Assembly (NCBI GenBank): GCA_938027685.1
Contig: CALJAM010000026.1
Span: 1 to 64,000 of the forward strand
Reading direction: 5' to 3'
From: an uncultured Bryobacteraceae bacterium
GTDB lineage: Bacteria; Acidobacteriota; Terriglobia; Bryobacterales; Bryobacteraceae
Length of the DNA: 64,000 nucleotides
Notes under the pieces: model-generated
Databases searched by the model: none
Seen by the model: the letters and a program-made list of their open reading frames with translations, nothing else
Told to the model about the DNA's origin: nothing
Position numbers and translations under genes: made by a program
Shown here: positions 44,399-54,619 of the stretch, in pieces
How the letters are laid out: each line of letters starts with the position of its first letter
Position numbering within the stretch: position 1 is the first letter of the stretch

Positions 44399-47300
44399 AT
44401 GCATCTCCGAGGTCCGTTTCTTGGGTTTCTTTGCGCGGCTCTTCTGACGGCGCAGACTGAGCGGGGGCTCATCAGCGGCACGGTGCAGGACGCTTCCGGC
44501 GCGGTAGTGCCGGCGGCGCGGGTCACGGTGACTAACGTGGCGACGCGTGCCGTTTTCACTACTGAAACGACGGCCACAGGTAACTTCACGGTTCCCTCGC
44601 TTCCGCCCGGAACGTATACGGTGCGCATCGAGGCGCAAGGCTTCAAGGCATTCGAGCAGACAGGGGTGCTCGTGGCGGCCGGCCGCACCGTCCCCATCAC
44701 AGTCACCCTCGAGCTGGGGGCGCTGACCGAGTCGATCTCGGTGACGAGTTCACTGGCTCAGATTCAAACTGAGACCGCCAAGGTGACCACGCAGGTCTCC
44801 AGCAGGATGGTGGACCAATTACCGCTGGTGGTCGGCGGGGCAATGCGCGGCGCCTTCGATCTGGCCATCATCGCACCGGAGGCGTCTAAGCCTGCGATTG
44901 ACTCCGATAAGGCCTTCAACGTCGGCGGGGGACAGGCCGGGGGCTACGGTGCGACGCTGGATGGTGTCTCGATTCTCACCGGCCGTTTCAACTCGGTCGA
45001 ATGGGCCAATGTGAACACGCCGTCCGTAGAGGCGATCACGGAGTTCGCGGTCGAAACCAACGGTTTCAAGGCCGAGTATGGTCGCGCGCAGGGCGGCCTG
45101 ATCACGTTCGCCTCCAAGTCGGGCACCAACGAGCTCCACGGCAGCCTGTACGAGTTTCTCCGCAACGACGCGCTGGACGCCCGACGTTTCTTCGAGGCCC
45201 GCAAGGGCGTTTACAAGCAGCACGACTTCGGGTACAGTCTGGGAGGCCCCGTCTACCTGCCCAGCCTGTACGATGGTCACAATCGCACCTTTTTCTTCAC
45301 CACCGGTGAGTGGTTCCGCAATCGGGTCGGCGCCGCGAGCGGCCGCTTCAGCGTGCCGACGCCCGAAATGTACCAGGGAGACTTCCGCTACTGGGTGGAC
45401 GGGACCGGTCGATTCGTACCCATTTATGATCCTGCGACGACCCGGCCCAACCCGGCGGGTCCGGGTTTCATCCGGGATCCCTTCCCCAACAACATGATCC
45501 CCCAGGCGCGCTTCAGCCGCCTGGCTTCCAACTATATCAAGCTGGTAGGCAACCTAGCTTTCCCCAACAACAATGCCGCGCCCGGAACCAGCGACTACGT
45601 GCGCAATAACTACATTAACAACAAGGGCACGGCCCTCGACCCCTGGACTAAGTACTCGGTCAAGGCGGATCATAACTTCTCCGCGCATACTAAGGTCAGC
45701 TTTCTGTACAATTACGGCTTGCACGAAAGGGTGCCGGGGCCGGACGGGTTCCCGGGTCTGCCCGGCATCCTCAACGAAAATCGCATCGACCGGCAGCGCA
45801 GCGACGTCTACCGCGGGACCTTCACCAAGGTAATCAGCCCGACGTTGGTCTTCTATGCCTACGGAGGAGTCAACTTCTGGAAAGAGCGGCATGACGCCTT
45901 AACCTTGGACGGCAACTGGTCGCAGAAAGGGGTCTGTCTGGAAGGCGCGTGGGACTGCAACCGAAACCTTCTGATCGTGCAGTACTCCGATTACAACACG
46001 TGGGTCGCCAACGCACACGACGGCTCGGAGAACTTCATCTTCAGCTACGGCAACGATCTGACCTGGATCCGAGGCCGTCATACACTGAAGATGGGCTACC
46101 TTTGGGAGAGAATCCATTACAACGGCTTCGGTCAACAGACCATCGGCGGCCTGGCGCGGGGCGACCGGCGCTCGACGAGCGTGCCGGGCAACAACAACTT
46201 GAGTACAGGCGGCGGTAACGGTTTCGCCTCCTTCCTGCTCGGCTATGCTTTCTCCGGCGGCACCGAGAACGACCGCTTCGTCGGTCAGCAGTGGCGCAGC
46301 CATGCCTGGTATGTCCAGGATGACTGGAAGGTCACGCCGCGGCTGACGTTGAATCTCGGGGTGCGCTACGAGTTCACGCTGCCGCCGCTGGAGCAGAAGG
46401 ACAAGTGGAGCGACTTCACGCCCACGAAACCCAATCCGCGTGCGGACAACTTACCGGGGGCCCTTCGCTTCGCGGGCTTCGGCCCGGGACGGGAAAACTC
46501 GCGGACGCTGGTTCCCGGTTGGTGGGGCGGCATCGGGCCGCGGCTGGGTTTGGCCTATCAGCTCGGACCGAAAACAGTGGTTCGTGCCTCGGGCGGCATC
46601 AGCTACGGCGTAGCCAAGACCGTCACCGGCAGCACACACTTCGAAGGCGCGGTGCTGATTTTCCGGCCCTCGAGTCTCGATGACGGCATCACGCCCGCCT
46701 TCCTGCTGGACCAGGGACTTCCGCCCTATACCAAGCCGCCGGTGATCGATCCCAGCTTCTCTAACGGTAACAACACAGCCTATTGGGACAACGAGGCCGT
46801 CCGGCTGCCCACCAACTATCAATGGACACTCTCCCTTCAGCGGCAGCTTTCCGGCTCCGTCGTCCTCGAAGCCGCATACAACGCGACGATGGGGGCGCAT
46901 CTGGTGGCCGGCCTGAAACGCATGAACCAGTTGCCCTTCAGCGTCTTCGAGAAGTATGGGCGGGCGCTGTTAACTAGCAATGTCGATTCCCCTGCCGCGA
47001 AGGCTGCGGGCATTAAGCGCCCGTATCGGAATATCGACTGTGATTTCAGCCGCACCTGCGCTCCGGTCAGCGTCGCCCAGGCCTTACGTCCCTTCCCGCA
47101 ATACCTCGACATCGACACCCGCGCGGGGCAGGGCGACAAAAGCGGGCACTCGACGTACCACGCCATGGTGCTGAAGATCGAGAAAGCCTATTCGGCGGGC
47201 CTCACGCTTCAGGGTTCCTACGTGCTTTCGAAACTGATCACGGACTCCGATTCTTACGACGCCGATAACAGCGCGCTCGACCATTACAACCGGCGCCTCG

Positions 47301-47881
47301 AAAAATCCATCGGCCAGTACGATCAAACGCATAACCTGAAGTTGGCTTATATTTACGAGTTGCCTGTGGGCAAGGGCAGACGCTGGCTCAGCGCTCATCC
47401 CTTGCATTGGGTGTTGGGTAACTGGCGCGTGGCCGGCATCCATTTCTACTCGAGCGGCTTTCCCCTCGAGCTTTTCAACAACGTGACTTTCCCGATTTTC
47501 AACGGCCGGAACGCCGCCCATGCGACCACCTACGAGGGGTGGATAGTCAAGCACAAGAACCCGAACTGGCTCGGAGGCGACCGCTTTTTCCAGCCGCCCT
47601 CTTACTTCGGACCTCAGTGGGACACCCGGCCGGGCAATACCACGCGACACAATCCGAAAGCACGGTTCCCATGGCAGCATGAGGTCAACTTCTCGCTCGC
47701 GAAGACGTTTCCGGTGAAGGAATCCGTCCGGTTGGACCTCCGCTGGGAAATGTTCAACGCCTTCAACACGCCGCGTTTCAATCCGGGCAGCCGGAACCTG
47801 CAGGCGCCCACGTTCGGCCAAGTCACCAGCACACTGAACGAGCCGCGACGAATGCAACTGGGACTCAAGCTGTACTGGTAG
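44399..47881 (+). CDS. Oar-like TonB-dependent receptor with N-terminal carboxypeptidase-regulatory domain
   Basis: 1160 residues. A short signal peptide (MHLRGPFLGFLCAALLTAQ) is followed by a CarboxypepD_reg-like beta-sandwich (GLISGTVQDASGAVVPAARV, about 23-105), a plug domain (VSSRMVDQLPLVVGG; YGATLDGVSILTG; YGRAQGGLITFASKSGTNEL) and a large outer-membrane barrel ending in LNEPRRMQLGLKLYW with the terminal aromatic residue needed for assembly. This is the type expanded in acidobacteria, importing oligosaccharides or other large substrates with TonB energy. Its promoter and ribosome site are strong. The GntR/FCD regulator downstream may control it, but this is inference. Confidence 0.93.
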   Translation: MHLRGPFLGFLCAALLTAQTERGLISGTVQDASGAVVPAARVTVTNVATRAVFTTETTATGNFTVPSLPPGTYTVRIEAQGFKAFEQTGVLVAAGRTVPITVTLELGALTESISVTSSLAQIQTETAKVTTQVSSRMVDQLPLVVGGAMRGAFDLAIIAPEASKPAIDSDKAFNVGGGQAGGYGATLDGVSILTGRFNSVEWANVNTPSVEAITEFAVETNGFKAEYGRAQGGLITFASKSGTNELHGSLYEFLRNDALDARRFFEARKGVYKQHDFGYSLGGPVYLPSLYDGHNRTFFFTTGEWFRNRVGAASGRFSVPTPEMYQGDFRYWVDGTGRFVPIYDPATTRPNPAGPGFIRDPFPNNMIPQARFSRLASNYIKLVGNLAFPNNNAAPGTSDYVRNNYINNKGTALDPWTKYSVKADHNFSAHTKVSFLYNYGLHERVPGPDGFPGLPGILNENRIDRQRSDVYRGTFTKVISPTLVFYAYGGVNFWKERHDALTLDGNWSQKGVCLEGAWDCNRNLLIVQYSDYNTWVANAHDGSENFIFSYGNDLTWIRGRHTLKMGYLWERIHYNGFGQQTIGGLARGDRRSTSVPGNNNLSTGGGNGFASFLLGYAFSGGTENDRFVGQQWRSHAWYVQDDWKVTPRLTLNLGVRYEFTLPPLEQKDKWSDFTPTKPNPRADNLPGALRFAGFGPGRENSRTLVPGWWGGIGPRLGLAYQLGPKTVVRASGGISYGVAKTVTGSTHFEGAVLIFRPSSLDDGITPAFLLDQGLPPYTKPPVIDPSFSNGNNTAYWDNEAVRLPTNYQWTLSLQRQLSGSVVLEAAYNATMGAHLVAGLKRMNQLPFSVFEKYGRALLTSNVDSPAAKAAGIKRPYRNIDCDFSRTCAPVSVAQALRPFPQYLDIDTRAGQGDKSGHSTYHAMVLKIEKAYSAGLTLQGSYVLSKLITDSDSYDADNSALDHYNRRLEKSIGQYDQTHNLKLAYIYELPVGKGRRWLSAHPLHWVLGNWRVAGIHFYSSGFPLELFNNVTFPIFNGRNAAHATTYEGWIVKHKNPNWLGGDRFFQPPSYFGPQWDTRPGNTTRHNPKARFPWQHEVNFSLAKTFPVKESVRLDLRWEMFNAFNTPRFNPGSRNLQAPTFGQVTSTLNEPRRMQLGLKLYW

Positions 47882-47919
47882 CGCCCTGCGCGGGCTGATG
47901 ATTGACTTGGGAAGGCGCT

Positions 47920-47940
47920 GGTAGGACGGCCCACCCTACC
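47920..47940. terminator. Hairpin 38 bp after the TonB receptor stop
   Basis: GGTAGG (47920-47925) and CCTACC (47935-47940) around a 9-base loop. No T-tract follows, so it is at best a weak intrinsic terminator. The remaining part up to the GntR promoter (47941-48330) shows no gene that I can support. Confidence 0.3.
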
Positions 47941-48330
47941 GGGCTTTGCGAGACAAGCCCGTTCCGCCCGTGAGGGAGGGCGCCCCGCCGGTGCGGCAGG
48001 CAGCGGCTGCCCCGCTCCGGGGCCGTCGGGTTGCTCCCCGCGGCTCGCCGGTGGGGCTCAGCCAATGTGCCCGGACGAATCGATCGATGGGAGCGATGAC
48101 GGCCGATCTGAACGCGGTGGGTGGCTTTTGTTCCCGTGAGTTCGCCCCTTAGGCGGAACTACATGGGCGGTCGCACGCCGATTGACGTGATGGCGCGGCC
48201 AGCCCAGCTGTGACGGTGCGGTTGGCCGACCCCGATCCAAACATGTCCCCTATCCTCCGGCGTTTCGACCGGGCGCAGTGCAAACGCTACGCGGTTCGGG
48301 TCGCCGGAGATGATCCTTCTCCGCAACGAG

Positions 48331-48360
48331 TTGACAGGGCGGAGCGGGTAGCTCTAGATT
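48331..48360 (+). promoter_or_regulatory. Sigma-70-type promoter of the GntR regulator
   Basis: TTGACA (48331-48336), 18-bp spacer, TAGATT (48355-48360), 42 bp before the ATG at 48402. A small dyad CGGAGA...TCTCCG (48305-48323) lies just upstream of the -35 hexamer and could be an operator arm. Confidence 0.6.
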
Positions 48361-48401
48361 GGTGTTGCGTATGCACTTGAATCCGCAATTCAACTGAGGC
48401 C

Positions 48402-49235
48402 ATGAAGACCCCACGTACACGTGACGGCTCACTGCACGAGAAGGCCTACGCCTTCATTCAGGAACAGATTCTCACCGGGCGCCTCGCGGCGGGCGCGGCC
48501 ATCTCGGAAGTCGCGCTGGCGCGCCAGATCGGCGTCAGCCGCACACCCGTCCGCGAAGCCATCGGGCAGCTTGTCGCCGAAGGGTTTCTGGAACGCATCC
48601 CCGGCCGGGGCGTAGTGGTCGTGCAACCTACCCGGGAGGATCTCGTCGAGCTCTACGAACTGCGCGAAGCCCTCGAGGTCTATGCCGTCGACAAGGTGGC
48701 CAGGCAGCGGCCGAATCCGTCCGAAACCGCCCACCTGCGGGAAGCTTGCGACGAGATCCGCCGGATGGCCGACGAGCTGCGCCGCTCGAACCGCGAACGT
48801 CTGGACGAGGCCGAGATGCAGCGGTTTTTGGCCACCGATCTCAAGTTCCACATGCTGCTGCTCCGACTGGCGGGCAATCGCCGCATCATGAAGGTGGTCG
48901 CCGATACGCGGCTGCTGACGCGCATATTTTCCTATCGGCGGGAGGGGCACGATGCGCTGCAGCTTGAATCCATCCACCGCTACCACAGCCAGATCTTGGA
49001 TGCCGTAGAGGCCGGAGATCCTGCCACCGCCGCGGAGCGATTGCGCGAGCACATCCGGGTGAGCCGCCAAGAGCGGCTGGACGCGTACGATCGTTGGGAA
49101 CGCGAGCACGAATTGCGCCGCATGGTTCCGCTGCCGGCTGCCTTGTGGCGCCCCGCGGAGGCCCCGCCCGCGGCAGGCGAACGCGAAGCGCGGTCCGGCA
49201 AGCGCGCGCACGCTCGGCTGCATCTGAGCTCCTGA
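48402..49235 (+). CDS. GntR-family regulator, FadR/FCD subfamily
   Basis: 277 residues. The N-terminal winged helix has LHEKAYAFIQEQILTGRLAAG and ISEVALARQIGVSRTPVREA with GQLVAEGFLERIPGRGVVV (about 10-85). The C-terminal FCD domain is all-helical with metal-binding Asp/His positions in ATDLKFHMLLL, HRYHSQILDA and LREHIRVS. FCD regulators respond to small organic acids or sugar acids. The C-terminal 30 residues are a basic extension. It lies downstream of the TonB receptor gene but has its own promoter. Confidence 0.92.
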   Translation: MKTPRTRDGSLHEKAYAFIQEQILTGRLAAGAAISEVALARQIGVSRTPVREAIGQLVAEGFLERIPGRGVVVVQPTREDLVELYELREALEVYAVDKVARQRPNPSETAHLREACDEIRRMADELRRSNRERLDEAEMQRFLATDLKFHMLLLRLAGNRRIMKVVADTRLLTRIFSYRREGHDALQLESIHRYHSQILDAVEAGDPATAAERLREHIRVSRQERLDAYDRWEREHELRRMVPLPAALWRPAEAPPAAGEREARSGKRAHARLHLSS

Positions 49236-49705
49236 AGGCGCCTGCCCGGAGCCTCGCAACCCAGCAATCTCAACACGCCCCGGCAGGTTCACACGGGTGA
49301 ATTTCCGCCAGCTCCGGGTGGGGACGCATCCCGAACATACACACGGGAAACTGTTACCATCCCGGCCCCGGCGTAACAGGCGGTCCGGCCGCTGCCGCGC
49401 CGGGTCCTCCGCAACTGCACGCGCAGTGCATCCGAATGGAGCGCCCCGGCGTCGCAGGAGGGGTCAGGGCTGCCTTGGCGCCCGGGACAACCTCCGGCAG
49501 GCACGCTCCGTCCGCCGTGACCGCGACCCGTACTCGCGTTTTGGCTGCACGGCGCGGCAGCTCGACCGCCGTCCCCCTCATCCACGGCAGGATTGCGCCG
49601 CGCGGCGCCACGGCCGTTCCCTGGGCTCCGTATTCACCCAGGCCCCGGCGGTCATTGCTGCGAGGCCGCCGGTGTTCTTGCCGCGGGTTGTTATAGTGGG
49701 ATCGG
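49236..49705. other. Non-coding stretch between the GntR and LPS-export genes
   Basis: 470 bp, GC-rich, with long open frames on both strands that look like composition artefacts: Arg/Pro/Ala-rich and without ribosome sites or domains. A TTATAGT hexamer-like stretch just before 49700 may be the -10 of the following gene. Nothing else is seen. Confidence 0.5.
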
Positions 49706-51925
49706 ATGTGGGGCAAGCGCGGGCTGTTGCCGCTCGCCATCTTCGGCATCGTTGCCGCTGTGGCCTTCACCTATTGGGAGCGCCGCCAGGCTCAACTGCG
49801 CCAGAGGCCCGTCCAGCCGGCTGTGCTGCCTGCCGGGGTCGGTGCGGCGGCGCAGGATTGGCAATGGTCACGCAACATCGGCGATCGGCCCGGCGTCGAG
49901 ATCCGCGCCCGCACCTTCCGACATCTTCAGGACCCCGAAAGAATCGAGCTGGAGCAGGTCGAGCTGCGTCTTCACCACGCAGACGGGACTCGTTTCGACC
50001 AGGTTCGCTGCGGCCGTGCCGTCTTCGACCCCGCACGGGCCGTCCTTTACTCCGAGGGCGAGGTCGAGTTCGTCATGGGACTGCGCCCCGGGGGCGCTCA
50101 TGCGCGGCTCGTCTGGATCCAGACCTCGGGCGTCACATTCGACAACCGCACGGGCCGCGCTTCGACCGAACGGGCGGCGCGTTTCCGTCTGGAGGAAGGC
50201 GAGGGCAGCGCGGTGGGCGCCTCCTACGACCCGGGCAGTCGCGAGCTGCACCTGCGCAGCCAGGTCGAGCTGAACTGGAGGGGCCGCGGCCCCGGCAGCC
50301 GCCCCATGCGGCTGCAGGCGGGCGAGCTCATTTACAAGGAGAACGATGCGCTCATTCTCCTGCTTCCCTGGGCGCGTCTGCACCGTGGTGACGCTGCGAT
50401 TGATGCCGCCGACACTATCGTCGTCCTGCGCGAGGGTTCCATTCGGCGAATCGAAGCGCGCCGCGCGCGCGGCCGGGAGCGCCGGCAAGGCGGGCTCTGG
50501 TCGTTCGCCGCAGACCATCTGTACTTGGATCTGACGCCGGAGGGCGAGCTGGAGAAACTGACCGCCGAGGGTGAGGCCAGGGTGGAATCCGCAACTGCGG
50601 CGGCTCGAACTGTCGCCACGGCCGCTCGCATGGACCTCCTCTTCGAACCCCGTGCGCGGGCTACCATCCTGCGCAGCGCGCTGGCTGCGGGAAATGCCAC
50701 GTTGGTGACGGAGCCGGTTCCGCGGCCGGGCAGTTCGCTGCCGGACGCCCGCCGGCTGGCGAGCGAAGTCATTCAGCTCGAAATGCGACCCGGCGGCGAG
50801 GAGATCGAGCAGGTGCGCACGGAGACGCCGGGGACGCTAGAGTTCGTGCCCAACCGCAAAGGAAAGCCGTTACGTCGCGTGCAGGCCGAGCGACTGTGGA
50901 TCAATTACGGCCAGGCCAACCGGGTCCGGTCGGTGCGGGCCGTCGACGTCGTGACGCGCACCGAGCCCGGGTCCGACGCGGCGCAGCAGCCGCCCATCGA
51001 AACCCGCAGCCGCGATCTGCTGGCGCTGTTCGATCCGGCCGCGGGCGAGCTGGTGCGGCTCGAACAGTGGAACGACTTTCAGTACCGCGAAGGATCCCGG
51101 GAGGCCAGGGCCGGCCGCGGCGTCCTAGATCAGGTTTCCGCCAAGCTCCTGCTCGAGCAATCCGCCCGCGTATGGGATGCCCAGGGCTCGATCGCAGCGG
51201 AACGCATCGAGCTCGATCGCGCGACGGGCGACGTCATCGCCGAAGGGCGCGTCCGCTCCACCTCTCGGAGCCGGCAGAAGGACCGACCGTCGACAATCGT
51301 CTCCAGGGAAGAAAACTTCGAAGCCCAAGCCGATCGCATGCAGACCTTCGCAGGCCGCAGCCGCGTGCTCTACGAGGGGCGTGTCCAGCTCTGGCAAGGC
51401 TCCGAGCGTCTGGAAGCGGACCGCGTGGAAATCGATCGGGCGGCACGCCGACTATGGGCGGAAGGTAATCTCGTGAGCCGATTCGCAGAGCGCCGCCCCG
51501 GCGCCGCGAGACCGACACTGCTGACCGTCCGCGCCGGCAGGTTGCTTTACGATGAGTCTGAGCGCATGGCGCATTACAGCGGAGGCGTCCGCCTGCGCCG
51601 CGAAGAGCTTGAGATCGAAGCGCCGGAACTCCGAGCCTGGTTCCGCCAGACCGGCGAGGAGACGACGCTGGAGCGGGCTTTGGCCAGCGGCGGGGTGCGC
51701 CTGACCCACCGCTCAGGCCGCGGCGCGCGGACCGGATCGGCGGAAATGGCCGAATATTTCGCACCGGAGGAGCGTGCCGTCCTCAACGGCGGTACCCCTG
51801 TGGTAGAGGATGCCGCCAAAGGGCTGGCGCGGGGCCGCCGCATCAGTTGGCGGCTGCGCGATGATACCTTGGAGGTGGAGGGCGGCCCCGGACAACCTGC
51901 GCTCAGTCGGCTGCGCCGGCAGTGA
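49706..51925 (+). CDS. LptC/LptA(OstA)-like fused lipopolysaccharide-export protein
   Basis: 739 residues. A single N-terminal anchor ([18 protein letters not shown], about 6-23) is followed by an LptC-like beta-jellyroll ([20 protein letters not shown] and [20 protein letters not shown]), then further OstA/LptA-type repeats up to the C-terminus ([60 protein letters not shown]). Typical LptC and LptA are each under 200 residues; this protein joins an anchored LptC head to a long jellyroll bridge. It is followed after 4 bp by lptB, supporting the assignment. It would carry lipid A-type molecules across the periplasm. Confidence 0.83.
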   Translation: MWGKRGLLPLAIFGIVAAVAFTYWERRQAQLRQRPVQPAVLPAGVGAAAQDWQWSRNIGDRPGVEIRARTFRHLQDPERIELEQVELRLHHADGTRFDQVRCGRAVFDPARAVLYSEGEVEFVMGLRPGGAHARLVWIQTSGVTFDNRTGRASTERAARFRLEEGEGSAVGASYDPGSRELHLRSQVELNWRGRGPGSRPMRLQAGELIYKENDALILLLPWARLHRGDAAIDAADTIVVLREGSIRRIEARRARGRERRQGGLWSFAADHLYLDLTPEGELEKLTAEGEARVESATAAARTVATAARMDLLFEPRARATILRSALAAGNATLVTEPVPRPGSSLPDARRLASEVIQLEMRPGGEEIEQVRTETPGTLEFVPNRKGKPLRRVQAERLWINYGQANRVRSVRAVDVVTRTEPGSDAAQQPPIETRSRDLLALFDPAAGELVRLEQWNDFQYREGSREARAGRGVLDQVSAKLLLEQSARVWDAQGSIAAERIELDRATGDVIAEGRVRSTSRSRQKDRPSTIVSREENFEAQADRMQTFAGRSRVLYEGRVQLWQGSERLEADRVEIDRAARRLWAEGNLVSRFAERRPGAARPTLLTVRAGRLLYDESERMAHYSGGVRLRREELEIEAPELRAWFRQTGEETTLERALASGGVRLTHRSGRGARTGSAEMAEYFAPEERAVLNGGTPVVEDAAKGLARGRRISWRLRDDTLEVEGGPGQPALSRLRRQ

Positions 51926-51929
51926 ATCC

Positions 51930-52679
51930 ATGCGCACGCTACAGGCGGAAGAGATCAGCAAGAGCTACCGCGGTCGACGCGTGGTGGATGATGTTTCGCT
52001 ATCGGTCGCGCAGGGCGAGGTCGTCGGTCTGCTGGGGCCGAACGGGGCGGGCAAGACGACGTCGTTCCACATGATCGTAGGTCTGGTCGAACCTGACTCG
52101 GGCCGCGTCCTGCTGGACGGCGAAGACATTACCTCGCTGCCCATGTATCAGCGCGCGCGACTCGGCATCAGCTACCTGCCTCAGGAGCCGTCGATCTTCC
52201 GCCGCCTGACCGTCGAGGAAAACCTGGCCGCCGTCCTGGAGATGATGCCGCTCAGCGCCGCCGAGCGCAGGGCCCGGCTGAACCGGCTCATTGAGCAGAT
52301 GGGCCTCGAGAAGGTGCGGCATAACAAGGGCTACGCACTCTCGGGCGGCGAGAGGCGCCGGGTCGAAATCGCTCGTTCGCTGGTCATCGAGCCGGCGTTC
52401 CTGTTGCTGGACGAACCCTTCTCGGGCATCGACCCCATTCAGGTGCTCGAGATCCAGCGAATCATTTTCGAGCTGAAACGTTCCGGCATCGGCGTTCTCG
52501 TCACCGATCACAACGTGCGTGAAACGCTGGCTGTCACCGATCGCGCCTATATCATCAATAATGGGCGGATATTCCGCGCGGGCGCGCCCGAAGCCCTGGG
52601 CCGCGACCCCGAAGTGAAGAGGGTTTACCTGGGCGAGAGTTTCAGCCTGGGCCTGGAGAGCCGTCCGTTGACGGATTGA
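51930..52679 (+). CDS. lptB: LPS export ABC transporter ATP-binding protein LptB
   Basis: 249 residues. Complete ABC ATPase: Walker [14 protein letters not shown]-loop [14 protein letters not shown], signature [17 protein letters not shown], Walker [14 protein letters not shown] and H-loop [12 protein letters not shown]. The sequence around [20 protein letters not shown] is LptB-like. It powers extraction of lipopolysaccharide from the inner membrane with LptF/LptG, which are not in the window. It starts 4 bp after the LptC/A fusion. Confidence 0.95.
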   Translation: MRTLQAEEISKSYRGRRVVDDVSLSVAQGEVVGLLGPNGAGKTTSFHMIVGLVEPDSGRVLLDGEDITSLPMYQRARLGISYLPQEPSIFRRLTVEENLAAVLEMMPLSAAERRARLNRLIEQMGLEKVRHNKGYALSGGERRRVEIARSLVIEPAFLLLDEPFSGIDPIQVLEIQRIIFELKRSGIGVLVTDHNVRETLAVTDRAYIINNGRIFRAGAPEALGRDPEVKRVYLGESFSLGLESRPLTD

Positions 52680-52683
52680 GGCC

Positions 52684-52980
52684 GTGCGCGTCAGAACCGC
52701 ACAGGGCAGGCTCAAAGTCGAGCACAGCATGATCGTGGGTCTGCGCGAGGTACTGGAGCGCCTGCTCGCGAGCACCCCGGAGATCCGCTCGGTTATCCCC
52801 GGCGTGATCCGGCGGGTGCGTGACGCGCGCGGCCCGGTCAGGGTACGCGTCACCGTGCCGACGACAAACGGATGGAAGGCGATTGCGCTGAGCGCAGGCG
52901 CGCGGCAGGAACTCTTCATCAGCACGGCGCTCGACCGTGCAGCCCTGGAAAGGGCAATCCGGCAGGCGCTCGCCGATTGA
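52684..52980 (+). CDS. DUF2103-like small protein
   Basis: 98 residues from GTG 52684, 4 bp after the lptB stop. The sequence KVEHSMIVGLREVLERLLAS, IRSVIPGVIRRVRDARGP and VTVPTTNGWKAIALSAGARQ fits the DUF2103 group (predicted metal-binding), known from archaea and scattered bacteria. No Cys; the single His near the N-terminus is the only obvious ligand. Its place behind lptB, where rpoN often stands, gives no functional clue. Confidence 0.6.
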   Translation: MRVRTAQGRLKVEHSMIVGLREVLERLLASTPEIRSVIPGVIRRVRDARGPVRVRVTVPTTNGWKAIALSAGARQELFISTALDRAALERAIRQALAD

Positions 52981-53024
52981 ACACACCTCGATTGCGCGTT
53001 CACCCGCCCCGCCGTGTCACGAGC

Positions 53025-53474
53025 TCAGCCGGTCCAGGACTGCACGACGTAGCCGGCGTACTCGCTCATGGTCTCCGGGGGCGGCTCGGTCGCGGCGCGC
53101 GCCGGGTGCATCTCCGGACGGCACTGGTTCCAGCCCTCCAACAGCGTAGCCAGTAGCGCGCTCACCTCGACCAGCGGCCCCTCGGTTTGCGTGACGTGCG
53201 CCTCCAGCAGACGCCGCTGCATGTAGTCGTACAGCTCGGCGAGATTGCCCGCGATCGGGCCGGCCTCGTGATTGAGGCTCAGCGTCAGCTCGGTCAGAAT
53301 GGAATGCGCCCGCGTGATCTCCCGCGAGCGGCCCGGGATGTCGCCCTCCGTCAGACAGCGGCGCGCGTTCGCCACGGCCTCGATCGCCGCTTGGTAAAGG
53401 ATACGGATCAGCTCGAGCGGATCCGCCGCAAGCACCTTACTTTCCAGATAGGCATCACGGGCCTGATAGGACAT
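53025..53474 (-). CDS. fliS: Flagellar export chaperone FliS
   Basis: 149 residues. The start MSYQARDAYLESKVLAADPL and the four-helix body (ELIRILYQAAIEAVANARRC, AHSILTELTLSLNHEAGPIA, NLAELYDYMQRRLLEAHV) are typical of FliS, which binds the flagellin C-terminus before export. A proline-rich tail of about 25 residues extends past the normal end. It is 58 bp downstream of flaG; flagellin and fliD are not in the window, so this is a small detached flagellar unit. Confidence 0.93.
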   Translation of the reverse strand: MSYQARDAYLESKVLAADPLELIRILYQAAIEAVANARRCLTEGDIPGRSREITRAHSILTELTLSLNHEAGPIAGNLAELYDYMQRRLLEAHVTQTEGPLVEVSALLATLLEGWNQCRPEMHPARAATEPPPETMSEYAGYVVQSWTG

Positions 53475-53532
53475 CAGTCCACCTCCGGGAGACCTCGGCT
53501 CCGCCCGCTTCCCTTCCGACCGGCGCGCGGCC

Positions 53533-53823
53533 TCATTTCTCGCCCCGAAGCAGGCTGAGATCCTGAGCCAGTCGCAACACCAGCTCGGGGGGGATCTGGC
53601 GAATCACTTCGTTCGTCTTGCGGTCCACGATACGGACCACCGGCCGGCGGGTCTCCCGGTCTACTGCGAAGGTCAACTCTTGGTTCTGGCCGAAGAGCTC
53701 AGCGGCATTCAGCGCCTTCACCGCCTGGATCAGCTCCCGGTGCTCGGAGAGCTTTTCGATCGGCAGAGGGGCTGCGGCGGCGGCCAGCGGCTGCCCCAGC
53801 GAATGCAACGAATCAATGTTCAT
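53533..53823 (-). CDS. flaG: FlaG-family protein
   Basis: 96 residues. The second half LTFAVDRETRRPVVRIVDRK with TNEVIRQIPPELVLRLAQDL is the FlaG signature, seen in proteins that affect flagellar filament length and usually encoded near fliD and fliS. The ribosome site AAGGAGG precedes the ATG. It heads the two-gene unit with fliS. Confidence 0.9.
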   Translation of the reverse strand: MNIDSLHSLGQPLAAAAAPLPIEKLSEHRELIQAVKALNAAELFGQNQELTFAVDRETRRPVVRIVDRKTNEVIRQIPPELVLRLAQDLSLLRGEK

Positions 53824-53927
53824 GGCGCCTCCTTCGGCATCTGCGCAGAGCGCGCGGGAATGCCGGGTGAGGTGTCACCCGTCTTCTCTTATCGGTCCCA
53901 GGCGCCTGGGTTTCAGCGAAAAGGGAC

Positions 53928-54497
<570 letters not shown>

Positions 54498-54619
54498 GCT
54501 TTCATTGTCTCACGCGGCGCCGGCGAGCGTGCGCGCCCGCCGGCCGAATACAATCAAAGATAAGCGCCTGGGTGCGGTCATGTCGCTCGCGTCCGTACAA
54601 ATCCACGAACTCTTGTTCC

